Shown here piece after piece: positions 48,887-61,767 of a stretch of DNA of 64,000 nucleotides. Position 1 is the first letter of the stretch, and every line of letters begins with the position of its first letter. Made by a program: the position numbers and the translations under genes. The notes under the pieces were generated by a model. The model had not been told where the DNA came from. It made no database searches and saw nothing but the letters and a program-made list of their open reading frames with translations. This DNA is from Membranipora membranacea (taxonomy: Eukaryota > Bryozoa > Gymnolaemata > Cheilostomatida > Membraniporidae): contig OU612070.1 of assembly GCA_914767715.1 (NCBI GenBank), forward strand, positions 18,276,025 to 18,340,024, written 5' to 3'.

Positions 48887-49842
48887 GCCTGTCACTAACT
48901 AACCCACGGTCACTGCTGTCAGTCACTGTCAAATAATGACCAATGCAATGAACTACAATGGATTAAAAGACAAACAAGTTTTCTTTGTGAGGTAGACCCT
49001 TTAATCCTTGCTTTAATTTAAAGTATAGATAGTACACTTTAATATTAATAGCCATGATGATGAACACGTATATATTCCAGCATACAACATACCAATGAAT
49101 ATCAGATGAGATAGAGACACCAATATATTGTAGACTGTACACTGGTCTTACTCTGTCTGTAGTGTCTACTCTACTCTACTGTAGTAGTGTAACTGTAGGT
49201 AGTATTATTTATAGGAAGCTGAGAGTGAGAAAGAAGAGAGAGCAACTCATTCATTAGTCAATAGATAGGAGCCTTAGAGCATGGGCCTCTGGGACTTGCA
49301 CTCCCTTCCTTGCATACCAGAGATGGAGTTCATTGATGTGACGAGGTATTATAGGTGAATGATTTAACATCAACAAAAAGTAAGTACTGTTCTGTTCTAA
49401 GATAAAAAAAAGTGCATGCAGACAATCGACCTTGACACTTCTTTCATGTGACCTAGAAACAAGGTCATCAAGGTCAAACAAATTTACCAAGGTTTTACAA
49501 AATATGGAATCAATCTTTTATCTCAACTCATGAGAATTCATAATAACCAATAGAACCTCCTGTCAAAAGGTAGGATTTTCAGGATTTCATGGGACCTGCA
49601 TACATGAAGGCAAAATAGACAGGCAAAAGATTGTAACACCTAACAAGAAAACAGTGTGTGGTATATAAACTTATCATGAGATTATATGTGTATAACCAGA
49701 GGTCCAGGCAGGGAGAGAATGGATTCCATTCTTCTCCCTGGACTACCCAATCTCCTTCCACTCTAATCGGTTCTATGGAGCATGCATTTTCTAGAGTAAC
49801 AATAAGCTGTATATTTTTCCAATTTCCATGGTCATGGGCATT

Positions 49843-50000
49843 CGCTTCACACGGTGGTTCAAACACCAGATGCCTATATGTTTCAGAGCCCCATTCACCT
49901 TTAGGACAGGTACTACATACAAAGCTTCACATGGTTCAAACACCAGATGCCTATGTTTCAGAGCCCCATTCACCTTGAGGACAGTACTACATACAAAGCA
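49843..50000. repeat. Tandem duplication of about 75-80 bp
   Basis: Two consecutive copies share GCTTCACA, GGTTCAAACACCAGATGCCT, GTTTCAGAGCCCCATTCACC and ACTACATACAAAGC. They differ by small indels. Confidence 0.85.
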
Positions 50001-50124
50001 GAAAGCTTGTACCAGGTATACTATAGAATAGATTCACCCATGAGGGGATGAGGTAGCTACCCATATAATCATACATTTTGTATACATTTTATTTATATAT
50101 TTTAGGTCTTTGTGAATTAACAAA

Positions 50125-53100
50125 ATGAGCTCCCCGATCTCAAGCCTAAAGAAAACCAAGAGGCCACCAATGTCTCTATCAAATGCACAGTAAGTATAAC
50201 TCCTGTCATAGTGTAGGTTATGAATTGTTTTCGTTTTCTTTAATCATGAATATGTCCAGTATTAATCATGCTCACGTTATAAATAATAACTCTCCCAGAA
50301 CAAATTAATCAGCTTGATTAAAACTAATGGAGCTAACACGAACTAAACAGCTGCTGATAATCAATGTAAGTTACAGCCATCCATGCCAAACTTTAAACAC
50401 TATTTGCCATACATCAACTGACCACACCTGTGATTTTGTCATAGTGTTTGAGGTTTATCTACAATAAATGCCTATCCATGCTTATTAGCATTAAATACAT
50501 TGTAAGGAATCCAGTCCTTCAAGCAGTAAGCGAACCTGTCCCGTTCAGGAAATTGATCACGCATGTTCCACTTATCAAGACAAGACTAGTAATCTAGGAC
50601 CATTTTCTGTAGAAGTAATAAAAATGTTCCGTACCGGCATGATGAGAACTCTCTACTTGAGGAAGTAACATCAAGAATGACTCACCGTAGAACTGTTCCC
50701 ACACAATCGCATTCATCACAGGGCTTCATATCGGACCCCATATCTGGTGCTCCCTCCGATGTGGACCTCATGCAATCTATGTTATCTAGAATCGCTCTAT
50801 TAGAGAAACACTGTCAGTTGCAGGCGAAGCAGATACATGATAAGGTAAGACATTTCTCAGAACCAATCAAAGGATGTCAGCGGCAGGGAAGTGAGTCAGA
50901 CAAATTTGATGATATGATTTAGGTCTAACTAAATATATATAATATATATAATGTATTGCAGTGTTATAACTGTCAGTGAATTGGCTATATTAAGTAATAC
51001 AGTCAAAATTTAACATTTATATCTGTGAGAGAACAATGGTGCCTGATACAGTCACATTGTTGTATGCTTTCTAGGATAAGAGAATTGTGGTGTTGGAGGA
51101 TAAATGCAGGTTATATCAGAAAATGAACAGCAATGATGCCGTCTCCTCACCGAGATATGTCAGAGATCTGGAGACTCGATGCTTACTTCTCCAGCAACAG
51201 ATCTCTGAAATGGAAGTAAGATGATTTCTTCTTGCACTTCCAGTCCTACTCCTTTCTGTACTTAGTACCACATTCTCATGAAGCCACAAAGTTATTGACC
51301 TTAATTGATCACCCAACACGTGCACGGTGCAAGCATAGTCTCCCTATGGAAAACGTTTTGCATTTTTCCATAGGCAAGATTTTAGCACTTATGGAGAAAC
51401 TCTACACATTCTAACAACAAACAGCATCGTCATTGTGTGCCAGTATTAACCTGATCTAAAATATGCAAAAACATATGAAGTCATGGAAATACTCGCACAC
51501 TTAATTTGCAAATTATTAAAATGGAAAATATTCCTATCTGTAGTCTGCCAGTAAGAAGGTCATCCAATCCATGATGGCTACCAGTATAAAATAAGTATTG
51601 GCCTAGACTATTGGTAAAAAAATTCTTTTGACGGGTTTTGTTTATTATAATGTACAGGAGTTTTTACTGGATTATGGTATGATGTGGGTAGGAGAGAAAG
51701 ATGAGACAGCAGAAGATGGAGATGAAGATGAGGAGAACCGTGAGGAGATAACTAAAACTCCAGGTACATATGAGTACAGCCAGATTAAATGAGTCTAAAT
51801 TAATTATATAAAAATATTGCCAAAAGCCATAATAGCCCAAAAATATAATTTTATAGTTGACCGGATAGAGAAACTAATTTAAGATCAATGATTACGTGCG
51901 TGAGTCAAAAAATATTTTTAACGGTTCGAAATCGCTCTAGCGGTATTGGCTGAATTAAAATTCTTCTAAATATGAAGTTTGGTAATGTCTTCAACTACAA
52001 CGCTTTTTGTAGTTTTTGGGAAAACCAGAACTTTTTATCTTTTACTCAATTCTGCAAACTGTTATTTTAGCCCAGCTGCTAACTGCAATTCCAATATATG
52101 GTATCTTTTCATCCTGCATTGATCGGCATCCACTTATAGGCAGATCATATCATGTATAGTTTAGTAGTAGTTCTATTGCTAAGGTTTGTAGTTTATCAAA
52201 ATTTACACTCGCACATGTCTATAATCCCAATAATTGTGTATCACAGGTGGTGTGTGGAATCAGAACAAGTCTCTCACAAGTTCAGCAGATTCTAATCCGT
52301 ATAACATAGACTACGATGCGCTCATAAAGAACATCAATGAACTGAATATGATAGTCGGCGATGGTGAGACAAAGATAGAGAAAACAAGCTCTGGTGCTAG
52401 ATTCAAGGTACTGATCCTGTATCACTGTTACGCAGGGTCGGGGACAAGTGGTGGTATCCAAACTCTCTATATAATATTGTCTGCTTTAATAATTTTATTC
52501 GTATTTGTCTTAGTTGGTTGTAACTTTGTTTGTAATAATTTCAATTTCAACTAGTTTTCAATGGTGAATTTAACTGTAGACGAGAAAATTTACTATTGTG
52601 GAGCCCAGTTCTTCAGTACAGTATCTCAAGATGTAACTTGCACAGCAGCTATCGCTATTGAATATATCTGAGGTCATGTAGAACTAAAAGTTCTACTTTG
52701 TTTACCTGTTTTCAATTTCAAGTGTTAATGAAAGATTTAGTGTTACTGCAATACTGCTTTGAAAGTGTCATCCTCTCCCCAGTCCAACCCAGATCATTGG
52801 CATCTCCCGCGTGCCTTGTAAAATAAATGAGTCAAATATTCTCAACCAGTAGCGGAGATTAAAAACAACAAGGCTTGCCAATACAGGAAAAATAACAAGC
52901 AGAATAACGAGCCCTAACTGGTAATAGTATTTATTGATGTGAGCTGATGCCCCAATGTGAAGAAAATCACCCTAGACCTTTGACTTACCCTCTCAGGAGT
53001 GCCAAGTAAGAAGGTAGAAGTGGGCCATTTTCTCTCTATTAGTCTTGGACTCATATTTCTAAGTGTGATCTCCTCATATGTTACAGATACCCGACGCTAT

Positions 53101-55342
53101 TCAGCTGATACTATATAAGAATGGTATTATCATGTTTGAGGGACCCTTCAGATCGTACGAGGAACAATCCACACAGACTTGTATATCTGATCTAATGGAT
53201 GGCTTCTTTCCGTCCGAACTACAAGCTAAATACCCTGATGGTGTCCCCTTCAAGGTATGAATGGTCCTGATAAAATAAAGTGGCCCTGGTTACTCTAACA
53301 ATTATTATATTACTATCACAATCTGTATTAGATATTGTATTTATGGTGTCATCATCTCTATTAATGCTGTAATGACACACTCGTGACAAAGTAACTTAAG
53401 TATCAGTGGCATTTGTATTTCAGGTAATAGATAAGAGAGATGTTACCTTTGAGCAGAAGGTAATAAAAGCATTTAAAGGTCACGGTCAGTCAGTGGGAGG
53501 AGACACACAACCATCCAGACTCATACCTTCAATAGTTAATAAATCAACCAATGAGAAATCATCACAGCTTGTTGAGTCTTCTTTGCCTGGTGAGCTCAAG
53601 TTTTCTGTCTGTCTGTTATGATATTTTTTGCGATTGCTAACCCAACTGCAACAATCAAATGAATTGAAATGAATCTGGTTCTGTCTCATTACATGCAGAC
53701 TTAAAATACTTCTAATTTAGCTTGCTTTACGAGGTAATACATCTTATTGATTTAAACCTAGGAAAACATGATGTAAGATAAACAGAGGTTTCACTGGAGG
53801 AAAAGCCCCACCTGTGGCAGGCCACTGCAAAGAGTATTCATTATGCAATCACATTCCAAGTTCTTAATTGTGATATATTAATTTATTGATGCAACCTTCT
53901 TTCAATACTAGTGTGGCAGGCCACTGCAAAGAGTATTCATTATGCAATCACATTCCAAGTTCTTAATTGTGATATATTAATTTATTGATGCAACCTTCTT
54001 TCAATACTAGCCTATAATATACTCAAGTACAAGTAAAAGACAACCAACCTGAATTAATTGGTTGCACATGTAGAAAGTGGCTGACTGACTGGGCTATATG
54101 TTATGCACATTGTCAAAACTGCCGATTTAAAACACTTCTCCGATTCTAGCCTTATAATTTTCTTTGCCTTTTTTGTGACCACATTCTTGTACCTATTATA
54201 TCGTATCAATATTCATGGATATCTCAAGTGTTCATTATACTATCGCTAGCCATCTCTGCTCGGTAGAAGAAATGATGTCTTAAAACATCTGATTACCTTC
54301 AGTATGTTTATCATATTCCAGGAAGAAAGTTAACGACTGATCAGTTTCTGTCCAATCTGCCGTCATCTGTGGTGAGGAGCGGCAGAGTAATCGATATCAG
54401 AAAAACTTTATCTGAAACTCTGCAGCAGGGCGGATCATCTTCAGAACAAAATCAATGTCCTGTCACTATCGTGGATACACAAACAATGCAGGAGATTAAA
54501 GACAGGTAAAATTCCCAAGTCCACTTCCCTCCCTCACTACCACATCATATCTTGTTCCCATGGGGCTTCAGTTCTAGTCCTGGTCTTGGTGATTATCTTG
54601 TTTTTATGATATGTGGTCTTTAGTTTTCTGTAATCAGTTTAGGCAGATGTATTGTGTGTTTGTCTGTAGGTTAGACATTGAAGAGGGTGTCAGGCCACCT
54701 TCTGGTAAGAATATCACAACACTAAGGATAAAAGACACAGATAATCACACATATGTACTAAAGATGAAGTTTTCAGATACGATACAAGATGTCATGAACT
54801 ATCTCAATGAATTGAGGTGAGTGAAACTAAACTTGGCATGCATGTTCATCTTTTGAATATAAGTCTCGTCTAATGAAACACGTAGGAAAGGATAGTATAG
54901 GACAAGGATACACAAGGGAGTTTGGGAGATGTGTCTCAAACCATTGCTCAAACGCCCTAGATCAGGGAGTCCCAAGCTCCCTGCCTAAATACACAATATA
55001 ATGGTAGTTGTCAACTCCTTGAAGAAGGACGTCAATGAGAGAACAACTCCAAATTAGGGCAACAAATCGGTTTAATCTCTCATTTCTCAAATGATTCAGC
55101 AATATCATTATTTGTCTTCTTGATAATAGCACCACTGCAGCAATAATTTGTATTTTGAAGTATAAGATGGCTATTACTATTTCTCACCCACAACTCCTAT
55201 ATTATTATTCAGATCGACAACTGACCAGAGGTATAACTTGGTGACGACATTTCCGAGTAAGGTGTACAATGATTTCAGTGAAAACTTATTCAATGCTGGA
55301 CTTACACCTAACGCTACAATGCATATAAGAGCTGTTAAGTGA
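50125..55342 (+). CDS. UBXN11: UBX domain protein 11 (UBXN11, socius)
   Basis: Adaptor with SEP and UBX domains; the vertebrate protein binds Rnd GTPases and belongs to the p97-cofactor superfamily. Ten exons: 50125-50189, 50613-50844, 51075-51215, 51658-51763, 52247-52407, 53087-53254, 53424-53589, 54322-54505, 54670-54816, 55213-55342; phases close exactly to 499 residues (human about 520). The N-terminus MSSPISSLKKTK is like human MSSP.ASL.KT. Coiled coil about 60-150 (SRIALLEKHCQLQAKQI), then FLLDYGMMWVGE. The SEP domain (about 236-320) shows LILYKNGIIMFEGPFRSY and LMDGFFPSELQAKYPDGVPF. The UBX domain (about 415-499) starts ITTLRIKDTDNHTYVLKMKF and has TTFPSKVYND. The usual p97-binding FPR loop is FPS here. 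Head-to-head with SWT1, tail-to-tail with TTLL2. Confidence 0.96.
53813..54010. repeat. Perfect tandem duplication, 2 x 99 bp
   Basis: The block from TGTGGCAGGCCACTGCAAAG to CTTTCAATACTAG occurs twice head to tail with no difference that I can see. It lies in the UBXN11 intron between 53589 and 54322. The identity suggests a recent event or an assembly artefact. Confidence 0.95.
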
Positions 55343-56219
55343 GAGACCCTACTCACCATGTACGTCAGATCCGGAGGGGAATCCTCTGATAGTGGTCTTA
55401 GAGTCCATAATATCAGTCTTTTAAAGAAATGTATTTTTTACATTACCAGACCGGATGGTATAATCAATGGATATTTTTTGTAATAGGTTATACGTGTCAG
55501 TTATTTCTTTACAACAAGCCGTCCATTATTGTGTGCGACAGTACACCTCATTACCTAGTAAGCCCATGTAAGGCCATTGCCAAGGCACATTGCATACAGA
55601 GGTCATGTTTTATTTATTTGTGATGATGACTTGCAATGATGTTTTTCTCATTCTATTTTGTTGTCCTTCTGTCTGAATACATGTATTAACTTATTCTCTC
55701 CAATAATGTTATTATTTAACTGCCGCATATAATCAAGCTCTTACAGAGAACATGGTACGAATTTGGCGTTGGAAGTTTGAACTTAGCAATGAAATATGCC
55801 AGCAGCACAATATATAAAAAAATATTGACAGGTAGGAAAGAGTTGGATTTGGAAGGTAAAGACAAACATTAAAGTAATATTAGAATCCTCCCTCTACTGG
55901 AAGGCAATGATAATTCCAATAGGTTAAAAGTAAATTTAGCCATTTCGTGGAAAGAAAGGTCGGGAGGCAGTATACTACACCTCAAAAATATCTATATAAA
56001 TAAAAGCACCATTTGTACAGATAAGTTGACTTCTTAGTATATCAAGACTGGCAAAACAAAGGGATTTGAGCTAGCTCAGAATACTCTCCTGAGCGTATTA
56101 CTAGCAAATGTCATAAAACATAGCAGGAGTTTCTGTTCATATCAACAAAGAACTTTTTTATGAGTTAGTAGAAATTTCATGTAGTAAAATTTATAGAACT
56201 GTGACACAAATATTAATAT
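55343..56219. other. Tail-to-tail region between UBXN11 and TTLL2
   Basis: AT-rich sequence with no supported coding exon; it should contain both 3' untranslated regions. An AATAAA near 55999 is the best plus-strand poly(A) candidate but is about 650 nt from the UBXN11 stop. Confidence 0.4.
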
Positions 56220-59200
56220 TTAATAGAATGAGCTTAGCTTGAGATCAGGAAACGGTGATGTAATTGTTACTGTAGACTGAGGTTTGTGGTTAGCTCTCAT
56301 ACTCTGACTGTGTGCAGCATTATGGTTGACTGATGATTGATTACACTTACTTCTGTTGAAAAGAATCACATATTTACATGGGGATAATCTAATGAGATTT
56401 GAACTCAGACAACTTCATCACTAAGCCATCACAGTTGTGATATCACCGCATAAGGGCTTTTCTGAACAATAGATAATATCAGTCGGCAAAATAGGTGCAT
56501 AAGATTTCCTCCACATATGCCCAATGCGGATCATAATCCGTTTACAGATACTCTCAAGAATAAACAACAAAAAGAAAGATCACATTGTCTGTACATACAT
56601 ATATCCGCCTGTAATACATATATCCGCATGTAATACGCATATCCGTCTGTAATATGTATATCCGCCTGTAATACGTATATCCGCCTGTACATGCTTAATC
56701 AGTAACTTACTTGATCATCTGATGAGTTTCCGTGACCATCTGACGGGGACTAAGCTCTCTGGCACCAGTCAGTGTGTTAAACGGATAAACTCTGTGAAAT
56801 CCTCCAACTGCATTCTTCTGATCTTCTTCTGAAAATAAATAAAAGGCATTGTTTAGCGTTAATTTTATACACTCGATGACTGCTATATCATAAGCACTCA
56901 CCACATGGTCATTGTAATGAGGCTGATTGGCTGATTTCAGTGAGTCTGACAGTCTGCTGTAGTACACTAAACGGTGTGAAACAATGTGCATGGGTGGTCC
57001 AAACCAAGACACTCATGAAAACCGTTGTATAACTCAGTGAAAAAGTTGAGTATTTTATTTTCAGTTCTGGAGTTTTCTGCTCAATTGAAATGAGGAGACC
57101 ACTCCAATATTAATGTCCTCTGGTCCGGTGCCGGAGTTCGAAATACTTATTGATACTAAGGAGAAGCTCTCTTAATTAACTTATTACAACAGCAACTGAA
57201 CATATTCAGCCCAGAAACCACTTCTGACCCCGCCCTCCCCCCCCTCCCGCCCTTATCTAGCTCTACTTAAACCTAGCCTATGTAAGTAAACTGGATATAT
57301 TAGATAAAGATTTGTATAAAAATGCGACGAAGGTATTAGAGTATCTTGAAGGCAATGTTTTTCTTATTTCAAAGAAACAAATTTCAGCAAACTTGAACTT
57401 ACTTGATCTTTTCTCAGCCGAATCTATACGTTTGATGCGGAGAGGGCCGGAGTCTTGTCTCCATGGTTTATTGTAACACTTGGGCCTCACAGAGCTAACA
57501 GATTGTGTTGTTGGTCGTTGTTGGGTTCTGTTTCTGTATCTTAACTTAGTGTGCTCTGATGAATTCTGACTTTGTCTCCTTAAATTCTGAACTGATGGAG
57601 TATCAGTGAGTCTCTCTCTCATCAATGATCGCTGACGCTTCACTGGACTTACTAAAAACGATTATAATATACCAGAGACATTGTAATAATTCATATGAGT
57701 GTTTTTCACTGATTCATCACTCATGAGTAACATTTCATATACAGCTAACAGCAGAGCACAGCAGAGCACAGTCCGTGTATGTGTTCAAATGAAACGAATT
57801 ATTGTGTTCTTTTATCACACAACTGAGAAAAAGAAGGTGATAAGACCACTGACCAGAGGTAGTGTCCACTAGGCTTGGTATATTCAGTCTACTCAGAGTA
57901 CATGTCAAAATACTCTGCATACTATCCTCACGAGGAGAAAACTCATCCTCCTCATCTACCTCACTACCACACGGCTCTGAGCTGTTAAACGCTGCAGACG
58001 AGGTGTACAAACGTCCGGTGTGTAGACCTGAAGGCTGAACATTTAAAAATATCATTCATTGAAAGCAGTGATCACCTAACCTTATGCATCTAAAATATTA
58101 TTGCCCAATTCATTTTCAATCAAAACGCAAAGACAATATCCCATCAAATGCTTTACTGAAGCTGATAATGATGCTGATGCAAATGCGCTGAATTATGTGG
58201 AATCTAAGTCTGATTATAAGACCTTTACATTGTTTGTCAGCCATCCACCCAACAACCTGTACCAGATGTATTTGTGATATGAGAGAAAACTGACATATCC
58301 CTCACACCACATAGTACATGTAATACACTTCATGAACCTTTCATTATTGTCTTAGGTTTTTACTATAATGCATCAAACGCCATTAATGTATCTAATAACT
58401 CACCATGCTAGCAGATATTATCTTAGGCAGCCTCATCATCATAGTCTGTGGTCTATGAGAATAACCTCTTTGTAGAGAAAGTCGGGAGGTAGAGTTACAT
58501 GCGACAACTTTACCTTGATAAGGATCTCTACCGTGAAGATTATCCTGCGTCTTATACTCCATCAACTCAATCAAATCCATCAGCATACTCTTCTTTATTC
58601 CATCAGCAGCGCAATCATTTGTCAGAGATGGTGAAAAGTTCACCTCTAGTAGCCAGGGCTTTAAATCCTTGTCAATGAGAATATCAAAACCGTACAGTTC
58701 AAAGCAGTTAGTAGTTTTAGGTACTTCTGAGACTTGAGGTATGATAGTCAGATTGATAATAGAGATGACTCTCCACCACAGTTCGGCGTCATCGATATGA
58801 TTCTGGTGAAAGTAATGTCTCAGCTGTTTGATGGTCCACTTACTGCCATGGCCGATACCGACTTTGTCTACGTTGTAAGCAGTAGAGAACCTATTTATTG
58901 ATGTATTAGTCAAGTGAGCGTAGACATTACCAAGAGAGGATAAGTCATACTTCTCACAGGAGAATCTCACAAGTCCGTCGTCATATAGGTAGATTCTTAG
59001 TGGATGATAACTAACAACAACAACATAGAGTCTCATGTCAAACTTGTGACCGTGTATAAGGAATGGTTTGGTGATATACTGTTGTACTATACTGTTGGTA
59101 TCATATTGAAGTTCTCCGAGCTCCCTTATAATGATGATACCGCGACCTCTTGACATATCGGCGGGCTTACATATCCAGCATTGCATGTTACCTGCGTAAA

Positions 59201-60884
59201 TAAGTAGAACATGACATACTGCTGATCTTCATTGTAATTAAAAAAAAACAATCCAGACTGTACAAACATTGTATTGATTTTTATAACATGACGGGTCATT
59301 CACACAAACTGGCAGCACATGGGAGTGTTAGAGGAGGTCAGTCAAACCAGCTGATTCATCAGAGAAGAATGTAACCAGATCATGTTAACTTATTAAAGGG
59401 CAGAAACTAAGCGGCAAAGTTGAATAGCACCGTCTATTGTCTGTCATTGACTTATTCTTAATTATTTGCTGCCTAAACTTGAATTGATCCCATTCTTAGG
59501 TTTGATTTTATTCCATGGTCAGCACTAAGTTCTAAACTGTATAGTGTTGAGTAAATCAGAAAGATTGTGTGTTCTGTTTTATAGAAAAGAATACAATTAC
59601 ATTTGTGAAATTTGTGCTCTTTGTTTTGGGTTTTGTAACATTTTTTCTATGAGAGAATATAAATGGTTCAGACTACTTATGTAAGAAATTAATCAGAACA
59701 AATACATATAAATTACTGGTTAAATACCAAGCACCCTCAAAATGAACTGAGGGCAATTTACCTAAAACAGATTAAATTTTCAAAATGAAAAGGCATGTAA
59801 CCTAAAACAAATTTAATTCAAGACAGCCGAGTGTTTATTCAGTCTGGATGAAGGTCAGACTCTCGCTGCGGTTGTAATGTATTAGACAGCCTTAGATGTG
59901 AGGTATGCATGTAATGGGAACCGATTGCAGATTTCACAGACTTATTGATGTACAGTTTGGGGAGTAGCCACAGCCTGTACTCAGGGTAGCTTTTACTGAT
60001 GTATAGTTTTGGGTGTCCAATGGGTCTCCAATGCTGGCGTGTGATGCCAACATATATCATTATTTGTCTGACATATATATGTGTAAAATTACCTGTTGTT
60101 TTACGTTTCTCTGCATGTGCAGAAAACTGTTGCGTGAATCTTCTGTAGTCGTTTGGAAGGATAAAGGATTGAGGAGCGAAGCTGTATGCAGCACCATGTA
60201 AGGCGTGCTGTAACTTCAGTAGCCTGGCTAGACAGTCTTTACGCGTTATACCTGATGAAATATAACCTCCAGTTTATAAATCAAAAGTTTGGGGGCCTCA
60301 AAAACATAACACATATATGAGAAGAACCAGCTGTAATAACTAAAATATTATAATAATGGTTTCCCCCCAACATAATAACTCAGAAAGCATAATGTCACCA
60401 TACCTGTAGCCTTAGGGCAGTGATTAACTCGCTGCCAAGGATAGAGCTGATTGTAATCTGAAGTTCTGAATCTGCTTGTTTTCCACCACATATTCCACTC
60501 ATGCTCATCATGAACCTCCTCATCAAACTCTGTCCAACCCCTCTCATAAAAAGCCTCAAGATGGAGGAAGATTGATTCAATAAAATAATTTGAAGTACAT
60601 AATAGAAAGTATGTAATTTACCAACAGACTCACCAGACAAAACGTTATTGTTGCAGGCCAACTGGAAGTCAGTATGTATAAAAATCTTATAACTGACTGT
60701 AATATGTACATTAGAAGTTATACAATTCTGACTCAATGAATGAATCATTTCCAGGTGATGTTTGTGAAATTGTACGTTTCTAAAACTGACTGACCTCTTT
60801 GAGTAATTCTGGTCCTTCACCATCATCATTAAGGCGGAATATTAGACTAGGGGTATCATCCCTTCTATCTCCTTCTGCAGGCAT
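56220..60884 (-). CDS. TTLL2: Tubulin tyrosine ligase-like protein 2 (TTLL2)
   Basis: ATP-grasp ligase of the TTLL family, expected to add amino acids (probably glutamate) to tubulin of axonemal microtubules. Exons: 60884-60795, 60554-60404, 60251-60093, 59191-58404, 58034-57854, 57651-57403, 56828-56711 and, tentatively, 56352-56220; phases close to about 622 residues (human about 590). The TTL core (about 30-390) shows ERGWTEFDEE, WNMWWKTSRFR, FILPNDYRRF, WICKPADMSRGRGI, KFDMRLYVVV, YAHLTNTSIN, ELYGFDILID and LLEVNFSPSL, with the Mg-binding E and N of LEVN. The tail is Ser/Arg-rich and includes GGFHRVYPFNTLTGARELS, matching the C-terminal FPFN.ATLGA of vertebrate TTLL2. A possible extra exon, 56966-56902, would break the frame and is left out. 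The final exon rests on phase and splice signals only. Confidence 0.9.
56385..56440 (-). mobile_element. tRNA-like SINE head, weak
   Basis: The minus strand contains GTGATGGCTTAGTGATGAAG (A-box-like, 56432-56413) followed by GAGTTCAAATC (B-box-like, 56406-56396). Spacing is shorter than in a tRNA. Probably a SINE remnant; it lies just upstream of the tentative last TTLL2 exon. Confidence 0.35.
56604..56693. repeat. 19-bp tandem repeat, about 4.6 copies
   Basis: TCCGCCTGTAATACGTATA and close variants with a constant 19-bp period, just past the splice donor of the TTLL2 exon ending at 56711. Confidence 0.92.
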
Positions 60885-61767
60885 TGTTAACAACTTACAA
60901 CATTACAGCAATATGTGAACTGAAAAAAACGAAATACAGAATGTCAAATCAATCTTTATGTATGGAGCCTCACAGCACAGACTGCCAATACGATACTATG
61001 GATCAACAGACGCTGCAGAAAGAGTATGTGTAATAATTCAATAAATTATTGCGCAATCTCGACCAACCTTTTCAGATCTTAAGTCAGATACATTCAGTTA
61101 CAAAAAGTAGCAATAATAAAGTCAATATAAACTGACTGGAGTGAAAGCAGCAGGCTTAAGGGGGTTGACGATGCGGTATCAGGTCAAAGCTGTTAGGGAT
61201 ACAAAGTCATTATTAACAATATATCTTCTGCTTATTTCCGAGAGATGTCATGCAAGCAATAGACTATCTCATCCTCTGAGAGGGAGTTAAATGTTCAATT
61301 TGAGTGACCTTTTGGATTGACTTCAGTATCAGGCGGAAACATATCATATCATATCAGCTCTTTAAAACCATTCTACCAGAATTTTGCTCCCTTTAAAAGT
61401 GACTGTAGAAGTTCAATCTTTTGGTTCCAATGCACAGTCAATTTGATATGAATTATATAACAATGAGTTAACACACACATTCTGCTTATTGGTCTCTCAA
61501 ACATTTGTAGGGCCGCTCCCAGCAAGGAGTTCATCAACAAGAAAAGAATTATACACTGTTTGCAAGCAGAAGACAGTGGTAGAGACTGCTACTGGCTGAA
61601 GAGTGGTTTTAATACAGGAAAGATGTGAATTTATTCACACAAAAAAAGTTCACTTCTTACCTCTTTTGTCATCACCCTCTTTCTTGACATGTGCATCTGA
61701 TCATTCCTTGGAAACTGGTCAACAAATAGCCTCTAAAATGCTTTGTAAATCATTAGTGACATTTTAA
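60885..61767. other. Head-to-head intergenic region of TTLL2 and the membrane-protein gene
   Basis: The shortest divergent spacer of the window (883 bp). No foldback or MITE was seen here, unlike the other three divergent regions. No core promoter motif stands out. Confidence 0.45.

Larger units (their letters stand above)
47740..50124. other. Head-to-head intergenic region of SWT1 and UBXN11
   Basis: About 2.4 kb between divergent starts. It holds a MITE-like element (47891-48578) with a micro-foldback nested in it, a palindrome with flanking duplications (48839-48886) and a tandem duplication at about 49843-50000. Open frames here (for example 48604-48936) are explained by the palindromic sequence and have no domain. 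No core promoter was recognised. Confidence 0.5.

Noticed and set aside
48604-48936. 110-codon plus-strand frame upstream of UBXN11
   Set aside because: It runs through the palindrome at 48839-48886, which generates the repeated Leu/Ala/Ser pattern; no splice or domain support.
49579-49978. Overlapping frames on both strands around the 49843-50000 duplication
   Set aside because: Composition follows the tandem repeat; no recognisable domain and no conserved splice sites.
56902-56966. Constitutive TTLL2 exon
   Set aside because: Direct joining of 57403 to 56828 keeps the conserved C-terminal frame; inclusion breaks it. Kept only as a finding.
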